DNA from: Flavobacterium alkalisoli
Lineage (GTDB): Bacteria; Bacteroidota; Bacteroidia; Flavobacteriales; Flavobacteriaceae
DNA length: 64,000 bases
Direction: 5' to 3'
NCBI RefSeq assembly: GCF_008000935.1
Contig: NZ_CP042831.1
Span: 2,232,001 to 2,296,000 of the forward strand
The notes beneath the pieces were generated by a model. The model saw only the letters and a list, made by a program, of their open reading frames with translations, was not told the origin of the DNA and did no database searches. Positions 33,305 through 41,320 of the stretch are shown piece after piece. The translations under genes and the position numbers were made by a program. Position 1 is the first letter of the stretch. Each line of letters starts with the position of its first letter.

Positions 33305-33628
33305 TTATATAGTAGTAAAAGACTCAATTATTATATATATAAGTATGGCTGTAGGAATGTTAATTAGTAGCAATAAGCTTCTAAGTATTAACGTGTTTCG
33401 GTTCTCCCTGTAATAACATATATACTGCAGGTTATTTACAAACATTATGAAATTGAATATTGCAGCAGAGGCCATATAGATAAATAGAACTATTAATACT
33501 GTAAAGTATTCGGCTAAGAGCGATATGCCCAAGGCAATCAACCCGCTTATAAATGTTATCAGATATACTTTTTTGGTAAGCCTGATAAGATTTTTCGATA
33601 CTTGGTATATGTCGTATTCCTTTTCCAT
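33305..33628 (-). CDS. Small membrane protein, unknown (creD operon)
   Basis: The 107-residue protein is strongly hydrophobic with about three membrane segments (FISGLIALGISLLAEYFTV; LLLINIPTAILIYIII) and a short charged N-terminus. Its NIPTAILIYI end resembles NIPPAIIYII of the upstream product. It lies 4 bp from it. No function known. Confidence 0.65.
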   Translation of the reverse strand: MEKEYDIYQVSKNLIRLTKKVYLITFISGLIALGISLLAEYFTVLIVLFIYMASAAIFNFIMFVNNLQYICYYRENRNTLILRSLLLLINIPTAILIYIIIESFTTI

Positions 33629-33632
33629 AATC

Positions 33633-33950
33633 TTATAGTTTTATAGGGAGAGTTGATGAAAAGTAAATAATGTATATAATAGCCGGAGGTATATTGGCTA
33701 CAGTGAGTATATACCGCCATAGGCTTGTCGTTGGCCTGTAAAACGACGAGAATATTAAAAGAAATAATACTGCCAGCAAATTAAGTATGGCAACCCCTGA
33801 AATAAATCCACCATAGTATTGATTACTAAAACTAACTTTATCGATTTGTAGTGAATAAAATAACAGGGGAGTGCCCATGCTTAAAACTGTGGTAAGGACA
33901 GCTACCGGCAGTATTAAAATTATTATGGCTTTAATGGGTGGTTTGGTCAT
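33633..33950 (-). CDS. Small membrane protein, unknown (creD operon)
   Basis: The 105-residue protein has three membrane segments (IIILILPVAVLTTVLSMG; FISGVAILNLLAVLFLLIF; ILTVANIPPAIIYIIYF). It starts 2 bp after the upstream stop, so translation is probably coupled. It is related to the following two small proteins by its C-terminal NIPPAI motif. Function unknown. Confidence 0.65.
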   Translation of the reverse strand: MTKPPIKAIIILILPVAVLTTVLSMGTPLLFYSLQIDKVSFSNQYYGGFISGVAILNLLAVLFLLIFSSFYRPTTSLWRYILTVANIPPAIIYIIYFSSTLPIKL

Positions 33951-33952
33951 GG

Positions 33953-34375
33953 TTACTGTATTAAAAAGGCATCTTTTATTTTGTTAACCGGGAGGTGAAG
34001 CATTTTAAAGCAGTCCAGGTCATAAAAGCGAAATGCTCTTTTGCCGTCTTTGTATCTTTTATAGAAGTATTGTATATAATGAGGGTACAATAATGTGCCT
34101 GTAACTATACTGAAAACAGTTTGCAGGCTTTTGTCTCCGTTGCCAAACAGATAGCAGTACATGGCAACTTCTTCAGTATTGCTAACCTCTTTTGTAATAA
34201 GCAGGCGATAGATGTCTTCTTTCTCAGGAATCGGTTCCTGTTCATAGCTGTTGTTGAATAAAAACTTACCTAGCTGATTTCCTAATGTGTCCTGAGGGTA
34301 GGTGATAAGGTCTTCCAGAGTCAGGTTTGATTTTGGCCTTTCAAAATGTCTTATTATTGTTGTTACGAGTGTCAT
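33953..34375 (-). CDS. Soluble protein of unknown function in the creD operon
   Basis: The 140-residue protein has no membrane segment or signal peptide. It reads like a helical protein (PKSNLTLEDLITYPQDTLG; PEKEDIYRLLITKEVSNTE). A 17-bp palindrome lies 14 bases before its start, so it may respond to the operon regulator. It is encoded just ahead of three tandem small membrane proteins, and no known family was recognised. Confidence 0.65.
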   Translation of the reverse strand: MTLVTTIIRHFERPKSNLTLEDLITYPQDTLGNQLGKFLFNNSYEQEPIPEKEDIYRLLITKEVSNTEEVAMYCYLFGNGDKSLQTVFSIVTGTLLYPHYIQYFYKRYKDGKRAFRFYDLDCFKMLHLPVNKIKDAFLIQ

Positions 34376-34389
34376 AGCTTTTGTTTTTT

Positions 34390-34406
34390 ACTTTGAATTT
34401 CAAAGT
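34390..34406. promoter_or_regulatory. Operator palindrome 3 of the creD operon
   Basis: ACTTTGAATTTCAAAGT is a perfect odd palindrome, identical in its arms to those at 35101 and nearly so to 36050. It lies between the DUF1361 gene and the 140-residue gene. Confidence 0.75.
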
Positions 34407-34423
34407 GTATTGATAAATTTTTT

Positions 34424-35083
34424 TTAATCTTCTAGATCTGGATGCATAATAAAGGCCAGGAACATGAATATCCCGAAACCAAGTGTCATTCCCCATGATG
34501 TTTTACAGTCAGGGTAGGTAGTAAGGCTTTCAAAAACCGATGCTAAAATTTGAAAAGGCCTGTGTAGTACATCCCAGCTGTTGTAGCGTAAAAAGCGACC
34601 CAGATAAATACCAAATCCGGTAAGGAAGCTTATTACCAGCATTGCTACCCAAACAGCAAAGTAATTCAACCTAACTGCCAGCATATAAAACATATGCTTC
34701 ATCGATTTGATGCCGAATAATAATCCACTTAATGAAAAGCTTATCAGTAACAGCACATCAAACCAAACCGGTACAGTGCTTTCCCTTTTTAAGTGGATAA
34801 AATCGGTAATGATGTAAGGCGCATTAGGCAGGAACATGAGCCAGGCAAAAAAGAGCAGCCAGAAATACAACTTCTTTTCTATAAGGTGAGGCCTGTCTAT
34901 CATGTGTCCTGTTAATGCTAATGGTATATAGGCTAAAAAAATATTCCATATCAAAAAGAAATAAAATGCCGAATGTGTTATAACCAACCGGGTTAAAAGG
35001 AGGCATACTGCAAAGCATCCCATGGCTATTAATATACCATTGTGCCTAAACTGTTCGTTGATTGCTGTTTTTATTGTTTTCAT
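34424..35083 (-). CDS. DUF1361 integral membrane protein
   Basis: The 219-residue protein has about seven membrane segments. Typical DUF1361 features are FLPNAPYIITDFIHLKRE, LFAWLMFLPNAPY, and GFGIYLGRFLRYNSWD. DUF1361 is often next to creD. Its function is not known. A 17-bp palindrome precedes its start and another follows its stop, so it can probably be controlled independently of the upstream genes. Confidence 0.85.
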   Translation of the reverse strand: MKTIKTAINEQFRHNGILIAMGCFAVCLLLTRLVITHSAFYFFLIWNIFLAYIPLALTGHMIDRPHLIEKKLYFWLLFFAWLMFLPNAPYIITDFIHLKRESTVPVWFDVLLLISFSLSGLLFGIKSMKHMFYMLAVRLNYFAVWVAMLVISFLTGFGIYLGRFLRYNSWDVLHRPFQILASVFESLTTYPDCKTSWGMTLGFGIFMFLAFIMHPDLED

Positions 35084-35100
35084 ATTTACTAATTTAAAGT

Positions 35101-35117
35101 ACTTTGAAATTCAAAGT
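35101..35117. promoter_or_regulatory. Operator palindrome 2 of the creD operon
   Basis: ACTTTGAA-A-TTCAAAGT is a perfect 17-bp palindrome 18 bases upstream of the DUF1361 ATG. Its TTTG may form part of a -7 promoter box, which would let the bound regulator block transcription. Confidence 0.78.
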
Positions 35118-35136
35118 TTAAGTATAAAAAATTTTG

Positions 35137-35433
35137 CTAGCCTTTTTGTATCAGTTTTTCAAGAGCATCTATATGATCTTTAAAGGCTTTACGGCCTTCT
35201 TTAGTAGCTATATAGCGTGTGTTTGGTTTTTTGCCAATAAACTGTTTTTCTATAGTAATGTATTTTTCCCCTTCAAGGGCTTTGGCATGGCTGGCCAGGT
35301 TACCATCGGTAACACCTAACAGTTCTTTAAGCGTATTGAAATCGGCATACTCGTTCACCATAAGTATCGACATGATGCCGAGACGTATCCTGTGGTCGAA
35401 AGCCTTATTTATATGTTGTAAAATATTCTTCAA
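35137..35433 (-). CDS. Winged-helix transcriptional regulator of the creD operon
   Basis: The 98-residue protein is a compact winged helix: LGIMSILMVNEYADFNTLKE is the first helices, LLGVTDGNLASHAKALEGEK the recognition helix, and YITIEKQFIGKKPNTRYIA the wing. It belongs to the small MarR/ArsR-like HTH family often encoded beside CreD. It likely binds as a dimer to the three 17-bp palindromes around its operon, including one upstream of its own transcription unit, so it should be autoregulated. Its stop is 18 bp before the second palindrome. Confidence 0.85.
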   Translation of the reverse strand: MKNILQHINKAFDHRIRLGIMSILMVNEYADFNTLKELLGVTDGNLASHAKALEGEKYITIEKQFIGKKPNTRYIATKEGRKAFKDHIDALEKLIQKG

Positions 35434-35435
35434 TC

Positions 35436-36041
35436 TTATTTTTTTCGGTCATACTTAAAGTGCATGAACGTGCCGTATATTATATGACATACCCCAAAAC
35501 CTAATGCCCAAAACTCTAGTCCGTATCCCATATATGCAGTAGAGAAGAGGCCGATAACTACTATAATCATACCAAGATAGCGTACATCCCTTACTGTATA
35601 TTTACTTGCATTGATAAGGCTAAGTCCGTAAAAAATAAGCATTACGGGGGCTATAATTCCATAGTATCCGTTTTTTAACAAAAGTAATCCAAATATGCCT
35701 CCCGTGCATAGGGGGATAAGGAAATTTAGTAAAAGCCTTTTAGACGTTGCATTCCACATTGTCTCGCCATCTTTCCTTGTTTTTTTATAGGTAAGGATAA
35801 TTGCTGTAGTAACCGATAACACAAGAACAGCCAATGCTATAAACACTATCTGCTTAAAGGCATAACTTTCAAGAGTAATATGCTTACGATAGTTTTCATT
35901 ATAAACCTGTTTAACGGCAAAAGCTCCTGCCAGTGCATAAACACCTGCTAATATTCCCGAAAGTCCGCTTAGTGACAGGAACTGAGAAGATCTGTTCATC
36001 ATCTCTTTTATGTCCTGTATATCCTTTAAGTAATTATCCAT
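35436..36041 (-). CDS. Integral membrane protein of unknown function, first gene of creD operon
   Basis: From the ATG at 36041 the product is 201 residues with about six membrane helices (SGLSGILAGVYALAGAFAV; IVFIALAVLVLSVTTAIIL; GGIFGLLLLKNGYYGIIAPV). The open frame extends 14 codons upstream through the operator, so the ATG 8 bases after the palindrome is chosen. It ends 2 bp before the regulator start and is probably translationally coupled to it. No known function. Confidence 0.75.
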   Translation of the reverse strand: MDNYLKDIQDIKEMMNRSSQFLSLSGLSGILAGVYALAGAFAVKQVYNENYRKHITLESYAFKQIVFIALAVLVLSVTTAIILTYKKTRKDGETMWNATSKRLLLNFLIPLCTGGIFGLLLLKNGYYGIIAPVMLIFYGLSLINASKYTVRDVRYLGMIIVVIGLFSTAYMGYGLEFWALGFGVCHIIYGTFMHFKYDRKK

Positions 36042-36049
36042 AGTAAAGT

Positions 36050-36066
36050 ACTTTGAAAAACAAAGT
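36050..36066. promoter_or_regulatory. Operator palindrome 1 of the creD operon
   Basis: ACTTTGAAAAACAAAGT has 6-bp arms, ACTTTG and CAAAGT, in the same register as the other two sites. It is 8 bases upstream of the first gene's ATG at 36041. Confidence 0.72.
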
Positions 36067-36132
36067 AAGTTATAATTTTTCAATCCTGCAATATTTTTTT
36101 CAGAAAAAATAAATGATAGGGAAGTGGTATAA

Positions 36133-36160
36133 AAAAAGCGCCCTATTTAGGGCGCTTTTT
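36133..36160 (-). terminator. Rho-independent terminator
   Basis: AAAAAGCGCCCT and AGGGCGCTTTTT pair around ATTT. It terminates the outer-membrane protein gene on the minus strand before the creD operon promoter. Confidence 0.85.
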
Positions 36161-36174
36161 GTGTGTTTTTCTTT

Positions 36175-37035
36175 TTAGATTCTAAAGATGCCGCCTACGG
36201 CTACAATTCTTTCAAAGAAAGAAAAATGCTGTGAGGCTCTGTCTGCACCCGAATAGGTCGTACGAATATCATGCATATCTATATAACCGCTTTTAAACTC
36301 TCCCTGTATAAAGAAGTATTTAAAGAAGGTAAGGTTAATACCGGCTTTTGCTGCCACGCCATAACCTGATATATGAAAATCATCGTGCCTCTCCATACCA
36401 AGTACTTTAGCGTTTGTTTTAGGATATAGAATACCACCGCCTAAACCTTCGGTAACATTAACCTGAAACTTATCGGTGTTGGTTATACCTAAGTATTTAG
36501 AGATATCATCAACACGGGCAAATTCTACGTTAACGTAATTTAAACCATCAGTATGTTCAAAGGTTAAAAAATCTTCGGTAAGCGTAATAGGCACATTGTT
36601 ATAAATACCATTAAAAGCAGCTCCCGGCTGACTTGGGTCCATATCAACATAACCGTTAATGTTTGTTACCTGATTTTGGGTCATAACATATTTCATATGG
36701 TCTATACCAAGTGAAATGCTGTAATGATCGCTTATAAAATAACCCACACGCAAATTGGTTTGAGGTATGGTCATTTTGGTTGGGTTTACGTAGTCTACAT
36801 GCCATCCTTTAGGCTTGTCATGCGCTTCTACATCATTTAGGGTAAAGTTGTACCCGGGTCCGGAAAAATTAATATCAGATTTTGAGTAGGATTCTCTATT
36901 TCCTCCCCAAAGGACAAAAAACTTTCCTTTGTTGTGTGCTGTGTATTTTTCAGGGGCATTAGTTGTTTCCTGTGCAAAGGTGTACTGTGAAAAAACACAA
37001 AAAGATAGTACAACCAATAAAAATGGTTGTTTCAC
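36175..37035 (-). CDS. Outer-membrane beta-barrel protein, unknown
   Basis: The 286-residue protein has a signal peptide (to about residue 21) and alternating amphipathic strands with short turns, such as NLRVGYFISDHYSISLGID, YGVAAKAGINLTFFKYFFIQ and a C-terminal FERIVAVGGIFRI. The final Ile and aromatic residues fit a barrel insertion signal. The central part contains TNINGYVDMDPSQPGAAFNG loops. Specific role is unknown; it has its own terminator. Confidence 0.75.
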   Translation of the reverse strand: MKQPFLLVVLSFCVFSQYTFAQETTNAPEKYTAHNKGKFFVLWGGNRESYSKSDINFSGPGYNFTLNDVEAHDKPKGWHVDYVNPTKMTIPQTNLRVGYFISDHYSISLGIDHMKYVMTQNQVTNINGYVDMDPSQPGAAFNGIYNNVPITLTEDFLTFEHTDGLNYVNVEFARVDDISKYLGITNTDKFQVNVTEGLGGGILYPKTNAKVLGMERHDDFHISGYGVAAKAGINLTFFKYFFIQGEFKSGYIDMHDIRTTYSGADRASQHFSFFERIVAVGGIFRI

Positions 37036-37064
37036 GATAAAAAATTAAATAAAAAATGTGTTTG

Positions 37065-37883
37065 TTAAAAGTTATTGATAGTTTTTCTGATCGCTACCAG
37101 CTTTTCCATCAAACCTTCAAAATAATCAAGGTGCAGCATATTAGCACCGTCGCTCTTAGCGTTTGCAGGATCAAAGTGTGTCTCAATAAAAATACCGTCT
37201 ACACCAACAGCAATACCTGCTTTGGCTACGGTTTCAATCATGTCAGGCCTGCCACCGGTCACACCGATAGTTTGATTAGGCTGCTGTAGGGAATGCGTAA
37301 CATCCAGAACGGTAGTGGCAAACTGTTTCATAGTAGGAATGCCTCTATAATCAACAATCATGTCCTGATAGCCAAACATAGTTCCCCTGTCGGTTACCAT
37401 TACATTTTCGTTATTACAATCCAACACCTTCTGTACAGCATGTTTCATACTTTCAGGGCTCATAAACTGGCCTTTTTTAAGGTTTACTGTCTTTCCGGTT
37501 TCGGCAGCAGCAACCACAAGGTCAGTCTGGCGAACTAAAAAAGCAGGAATCTGCAGTACATCAACATACTCGGCAGCTTTTGCTGCGTCTTCATTTTCGT
37601 GAATATCGGTAACGGTTGGAACACCAAAAGTCTGCGATACTTTTTGAAGTATTTTAAGTGCTTTTTCGTCTCCAATTCCCGTAAAGCTGTCAATTCTGGA
37701 ACGGTTAGCCTTTTTAAACGAGCCTTTAAATACATAAGGTATCTGTAGCCTGTCGGTTACCGAAACAAGTTTTTCAGCTATCCTTAACGCCATTTCTTCA
37801 CCTTCAATGGCACAAGGGCCTGCAAGAAGGAAAAAGTTGCCGCTATCGGTATGTTTTATCTGAGGTATATTTTGTAAGTTCAT
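37065..37883 (-). CDS. kdsA: 3-deoxy-8-phosphooctulonate synthase (KDO-8-P synthase)
   Basis: The 272-residue protein is a class I DAHP/KDO8P synthase: FFLLAGPCAIEGEEMALRIA, YVFKGSFKKANRSRIDSFTG, TDIHENEDAAKAAEYVDVLQ, and VTHSLQQPN. It condenses phosphoenolpyruvate with arabinose-5-phosphate in the cytoplasm to start KDO synthesis for lipopolysaccharide. Length and conserved residues are ordinary. It follows the adjacent lipoprotein gene on the same strand with a terminator between them, so it is likely monocistronic. Confidence 0.96.
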   Translation of the reverse strand: MNLQNIPQIKHTDSGNFFLLAGPCAIEGEEMALRIAEKLVSVTDRLQIPYVFKGSFKKANRSRIDSFTGIGDEKALKILQKVSQTFGVPTVTDIHENEDAAKAAEYVDVLQIPAFLVRQTDLVVAAAETGKTVNLKKGQFMSPESMKHAVQKVLDCNNENVMVTDRGTMFGYQDMIVDYRGIPTMKQFATTVLDVTHSLQQPNQTIGVTGGRPDMIETVAKAGIAVGVDGIFIETHFDPANAKSDGANMLHLDYFEGLMEKLVAIRKTINNF

Positions 37884-37917
37884 AGATACTGTAATTTGTG
37901 GTGCAAAGATAAAAAAT

Positions 37918-37946
37918 AAAAGCCTTAGTAGTACACTAAGGCTTTT
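37918..37946 (-). terminator. Rho-independent terminator
   Basis: AAAAGCCTTAG and CTAAGGCTTTT are exact arms around a 7-base loop. It ends the lipoprotein gene at 37951 on the minus strand, ahead of kdsA. Confidence 0.85.
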
Positions 37947-37950
37947 ATGG

Positions 37951-38406
37951 TTATTTCTGTTCTTTTATGCCAAATCCGGCGGGTGCCATAACTGCACCTT
38001 TTTCATAAAGGTTTATGTATATTATTTTAGGCTGGGCAAGTCCTTCCCAGGTCACTTCATAAATATCAAGAAGCCCTGCACCCATATTGTTCCTTTCAGA
38101 AGGGAAGGGGCAGCAGCTGTCGGTTTTTGTATAGGTAAGCTTTTCTCCTTTAGGTCCTGTAAGCGCATTAAAAAAGCGCTTTACGTTTATTTCGGCCGTT
38201 TGTATGGACATAAAACCGAGATTAACAGGCCAGTCCTGATTGTAACCATACTTGTTATCTTTAGCGGTTTCTGTAATTATAAAAGCCTGCTCTCGGGTAA
38301 CATTAGGCATCCTGGCGTCGTTGTCAATATTTTTTATGGTGTTTCTGGTACTTATGCACGATGTGGCAAGGGTTAGTACCAGTATAGAGAAAAGTATTTT
38401 TTTCAT
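37951..38406 (-). CDS. Lipoprotein of unknown function
   Basis: The 151-residue protein has a lipoprotein signal (MKKILFSILVLTLATSC) and a soluble domain with MPNVTREQAFIITETAKDNK and TKTDSCCPFPSERNNMGAGL. The paired cysteines CC are notable. The longer frame up to 38517 has no signal before the lipobox, so the ATG at 38406 is chosen. Proteins of this family near kdsA are sometimes labelled aldolases, but nothing here shows an aldolase fold. Role unknown. Confidence 0.7.
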   Translation of the reverse strand: MKKILFSILVLTLATSCISTRNTIKNIDNDARMPNVTREQAFIITETAKDNKYGYNQDWPVNLGFMSIQTAEINVKRFFNALTGPKGEKLTYTKTDSCCPFPSERNNMGAGLLDIYEVTWEGLAQPKIIYINLYEKGAVMAPAGFGIKEQK

Positions 38407-38486
38407 GAGTATAGTTGAAATGCACTTCAAAGTTAAAAGAAATTTTTGTTTCACGTAGTTAACGGAAAGTGTTAATCCTAAATTGC

Positions 38487-38494
38487 TATTTTTG
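38487..38494 (+). promoter_or_regulatory. -7 promoter box of the YeeE pair
   Basis: TATTTTTG is an exact TANNTTTG match 24 bases before the ATG at 38519. No strong -33 element is visible. Confidence 0.5.
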
Positions 38495-38518
38495 TAAAAA
38501 TTTTGAAAAACCACCATT

Positions 38519-39079
38519 ATGTATAGTTTTTATGGTACCTGGCCGTGGTATGTATCCGGTCTTTTAATTGGGGCAGTAATGCTGTCGCTTATTTTGTTTG
38601 GAAAAAACTTCGGTATGTCGTCTAACCTGCGCACTATGTGTTCGGCAATGGGGGCAGGAAAAACAGCTGAGTTCTTTAACTTCGACTGGAAATCGCAACG
38701 CTGGAACCTTACTGTGGTACTTGGCGCCATGCTGGGCGGATTTATAGCTACACATTACCTAAGTGACGGAAGCGGTGTAAACCTTAATCCGCAAACTCTT
38801 GTGGAGCTTAGGCAGATGAATATAGACGAGCCGCAGGGTAAGTTATTACCCGATGCCCTAACAAGCCCGGAAGCTTTACAATCACCTAAAATACTTGCCA
38901 TACTTTTACTAGGAGGTATACTGGTGGGTTTTGGTACCCGTTATGCTGGAGGATGTACATCCGGACATGCCATATCAGGATTAAGTAATCTGCAAATACC
39001 TTCGCTTATTGCAGTTATCGGATTTTTTATAGGTGGCCTTATTATGTCGTGGCTGCTTTTACCATTAATTTTAAACTAA
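38519..39079 (+). CDS. YeeE/YedE family sulfur (thiosulfate) transporter
   Basis: The 186-residue membrane protein has several helices and the family signature RYAGGCTSGHAISGLSNLQI with the central Cys used in thiosulfate uptake, plus GAMLGGFIATHYLSDG. YeeE-type proteins carry thiosulfate across the inner membrane. In Bacteroidota the function is commonly split between two short proteins, and the second lies 7 bp downstream. The pair is probably one transport unit. Confidence 0.87.
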   Translation: MYSFYGTWPWYVSGLLIGAVMLSLILFGKNFGMSSNLRTMCSAMGAGKTAEFFNFDWKSQRWNLTVVLGAMLGGFIATHYLSDGSGVNLNPQTLVELRQMNIDEPQGKLLPDALTSPEALQSPKILAILLLGGILVGFGTRYAGGCTSGHAISGLSNLQIPSLIAVIGFFIGGLIMSWLLLPLILN

Positions 39080-39086
39080 ACGAAAC

Positions 39087-39500
39087 ATGAAGTTCTTAAA
39101 ATATTTACTGGTAGGTTTAGTATTTGGTATCGTACTTACAAAATCTGAAGCTGTGTCATGGTACCGTATTTATGAAATGTTCCACTTTCAGTCGTTCCAT
39201 ATGTTTGGGATAATAATGACTGCCGTAGTAGTTGGGGTAGTGGGCATACAAATAATAAAGCGCAACAATGTAAAAGATACGACAGGACAGCCTATTGTAA
39301 TTGCCGATAAGGAAAAAGGTTTTACCAACTATATGGTAGGGGGTATACTTTTTGGTTTAGGATGGGGACTTATAGGTACCTGCCCGGGCCCTATATTCAT
39401 ACTTATAGGTGCAGGTTTTTACGGAATAGGGGTAGTGCTGCTTGGTGCTCTTGTAGGTACTTACCTTTATGGTGTATTAAGAAATAAATTGCCTCATTAA
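39087..39500 (+). CDS. Second YeeE/YedE-type (DUF6691) membrane subunit
   Basis: The 137-residue protein has four membrane helices and the motif GLGWGLIGTCPGPIFILIGA, with the key Cys in TCPGP, equivalent to the second half of fused YeeE. It starts 7 bp after the first subunit. The N-terminus KFLKYLLVGLVFGIVLTKSE is a signal-anchor. The two proteins likely form the thiosulfate channel. A strong terminator follows. Confidence 0.85.
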   Translation: MKFLKYLLVGLVFGIVLTKSEAVSWYRIYEMFHFQSFHMFGIIMTAVVVGVVGIQIIKRNNVKDTTGQPIVIADKEKGFTNYMVGGILFGLGWGLIGTCPGPIFILIGAGFYGIGVVLLGALVGTYLYGVLRNKLPH

Positions 39501-39524
39501 TTAATGTAATTTAAGATTTAAAAT

Positions 39525-39552
39525 AAAAAGCCTTCATTAATGAAGGCTTTTT
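39525..39552. terminator. Bidirectional terminator
   Basis: AAAAAGCCTTCATT and AATGAAGGCTTTTT are exact arms with no loop bases between them, so the true loop takes the central bases. Its edge overlaps the stop codon of the convergent nuclease-like gene. Confidence 0.88.
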
Positions 39553-41230
39553 ATTTTAATATAATTGAATCTTTAAGGATATGTTCTATGCTTTTTTTTC
39601 TGAGTAATTCTTTGTCTTTAAGTTTGAAATGTTTTAGATAATCACTAAAAGATATCATAACGTCAAATCTATTTTTCGTATTAGAAGTAAATCGATGATA
39701 ATCTAAAATAAATATATCAAGTTTTTTGATTAATTCATTATAATTTAATAAGTCATCAATATGAATAATGGTTAAAGGATATATTCTTTTTTTTAGATCA
39801 TACTCAAGTTTATTTAATTCAGTATTAAAATATTCATTTAAAAGTTTATTAAACCCAATAAAGTTTAAAGTGTGGTCGGTAGTTATTAATATTGGAAAGT
39901 ATTTTGCATTTTTATCTTTTTTCTTCTCGTCAAAGAAAGAATATTTACCTGTTTCTGAATTTAAAATAAAATTGATCAGTTGCTTTACGGCTTTTTTCTT
40001 ATCTCCTGTTTCATAAAATTTTTCTTTTATCTCTTTTTCAATCAATTCAAAGTCTAAATCTTTTTTATTCTTTATTGAAAGGAATGAGTTTTTACATTCA
40101 AACAAGAATAATTTGTTGCCATTTCTAATGTAATAATCAGGAAGAGATATATTATTTATATTCTTTATTTTAAAACTTTTAATGTTTTCTTCTGCGAATT
40201 GTATATGCGAGTTTTTAAATACAGCTTTTATTGAATTAATTAATAAATGCTTTTCAATGAATTTTGTATTATATTCTTGATGGAAATTATTTTTGTAAGT
40301 GTTTTGGCTTATTTCAATTAGATCATGGTATATTCCGCTGAAAAATTTATTAAGTAAAAAAACTAAGTCAAGAATCAAATATTCTTCTTTGATTTTTAAA
40401 ATTGGTCTTTTTTGTAGATTTTTTAATTCATTCCACTCGTAGTTTATTTCTTCTCTTTCAGAAAAAAATGTAAGTAAGCTATTATAAGAGGTATCTTCAA
40501 AAGTGATTTTATGATGGTCAATAGCAGCTTTGTTTATATCATAAACTTTTTTGAAATAATCATTCCAACCACTTAATCCCATACTTTTAAAATACTCAGT
40601 CACCATTTTTGTATAACTTTGATTTTCTCTTAGCCATTTTTCAAATTCAATAAATTTTAATATTTCTGGTATAAAGTGTTGTGAAAAATAATTATTAGAT
40701 GTCTGTACATGTGTTAAACCCATGAATAGATGTAATCTAACTTCGTTGAATTCATTTAAATTTTCATCATACCATTTTTTAAATACTAAATCTTGTCTTT
40801 CTCCAATTTCATCATTTACTAATAGATAAAGTTTTAGTAAATTTTCATTGTTTTCAATGGCATCAATTTTTTTGTTTTCTGTAGATTTTAAATGAAATAA
40901 TAAAATCTCAATACATCTTAAAGTAGCAAAATGATTAATTATTTTAACTGAGCTAAAGTCTTTATTTAATATTGAGGTAGAATCTACTAAATTATAATAA
41001 CATTTGGTTATCTTTTTTTTAAGCTCAATATTTGAATTTGTTATCCAATGATGTAAAATAAAAACTAATTCTGAGTCTGACTTAAAATTGATTTTGTATT
41101 CATATTTATTAATTATAGCTAGTATTTCTAAAGATTGAAGAATATTTATGTTATTTAATAAGGTCTCAATTTTCGTTTCTTCTTTAAAAACCTGCTTGTA
41201 AGATATACGAGATATAAGTTGAGTTTTCAA
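39551..41230 (-). CDS. AT-rich solitary protein with a PD-(D/E)XK nuclease-like motif
   Basis: The 559-residue protein is Lys/Asn/Ile-rich, and its gene is visibly more AT-rich than its neighbours, which suggests recent acquisition. Residues about 1-360 are a helical region with no recognised family. A nuclease core follows: LPDYYIRNGNKLFLFECKNS gives the D...ExK pattern (about residues 365-385), with later segments KYFPILITTDHTLNFIGF and IHIDDLLNYNELIKK. PD-(D/E)XK proteins with long helical parts often act in defence or DNA processing. No methylase or other partner adjoins it. The function is inferred from the motif only. Confidence 0.6.
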   Translation of the reverse strand: MKTQLISRISYKQVFKEETKIETLLNNINILQSLEILAIINKYEYKINFKSDSELVFILHHWITNSNIELKKKITKCYYNLVDSTSILNKDFSSVKIINHFATLRCIEILLFHLKSTENKKIDAIENNENLLKLYLLVNDEIGERQDLVFKKWYDENLNEFNEVRLHLFMGLTHVQTSNNYFSQHFIPEILKFIEFEKWLRENQSYTKMVTEYFKSMGLSGWNDYFKKVYDINKAAIDHHKITFEDTSYNSLLTFFSEREEINYEWNELKNLQKRPILKIKEEYLILDLVFLLNKFFSGIYHDLIEISQNTYKNNFHQEYNTKFIEKHLLINSIKAVFKNSHIQFAEENIKSFKIKNINNISLPDYYIRNGNKLFLFECKNSFLSIKNKKDLDFELIEKEIKEKFYETGDKKKAVKQLINFILNSETGKYSFFDEKKKDKNAKYFPILITTDHTLNFIGFNKLLNEYFNTELNKLEYDLKKRIYPLTIIHIDDLLNYNELIKKLDIFILDYHRFTSNTKNRFDVMISFSDYLKHFKLKDKELLRKKSIEHILKDSIILK

Positions 41231-41260
41231 ATTAAAAAGTTTAGTATATAAAGGTAAACA

Positions 41261-41290
41261 AAAAAGGACGCTATAAGCGTCCTTTTTTTT
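41261..41290 (-). terminator. Terminator at the end of the nuclease-like / GH16 intergenic region
   Basis: AAAAAGGACGCT and AGCGTCCTTTTT pair around ATA. It lies after the GH16 gene in its direction of transcription and before the nuclease-like gene. Confidence 0.8.
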
Positions 41291-41320
41291 AACTAACTAA
41301 CTCAAACATAAACTAAAAAA

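Noticed and set aside
37951..38517. Second KDO aldolase or synthase subunit beside kdsA
   Set aside because: The protein is a lipoprotein with no aldolase motif; such labels in this position appear to be transferred from kdsA.
39551..41230. Restriction-modification or CRISPR-type defence locus
   Set aside because: No methylase, specificity subunit or repeat array is near; only a solitary nuclease-like gene.
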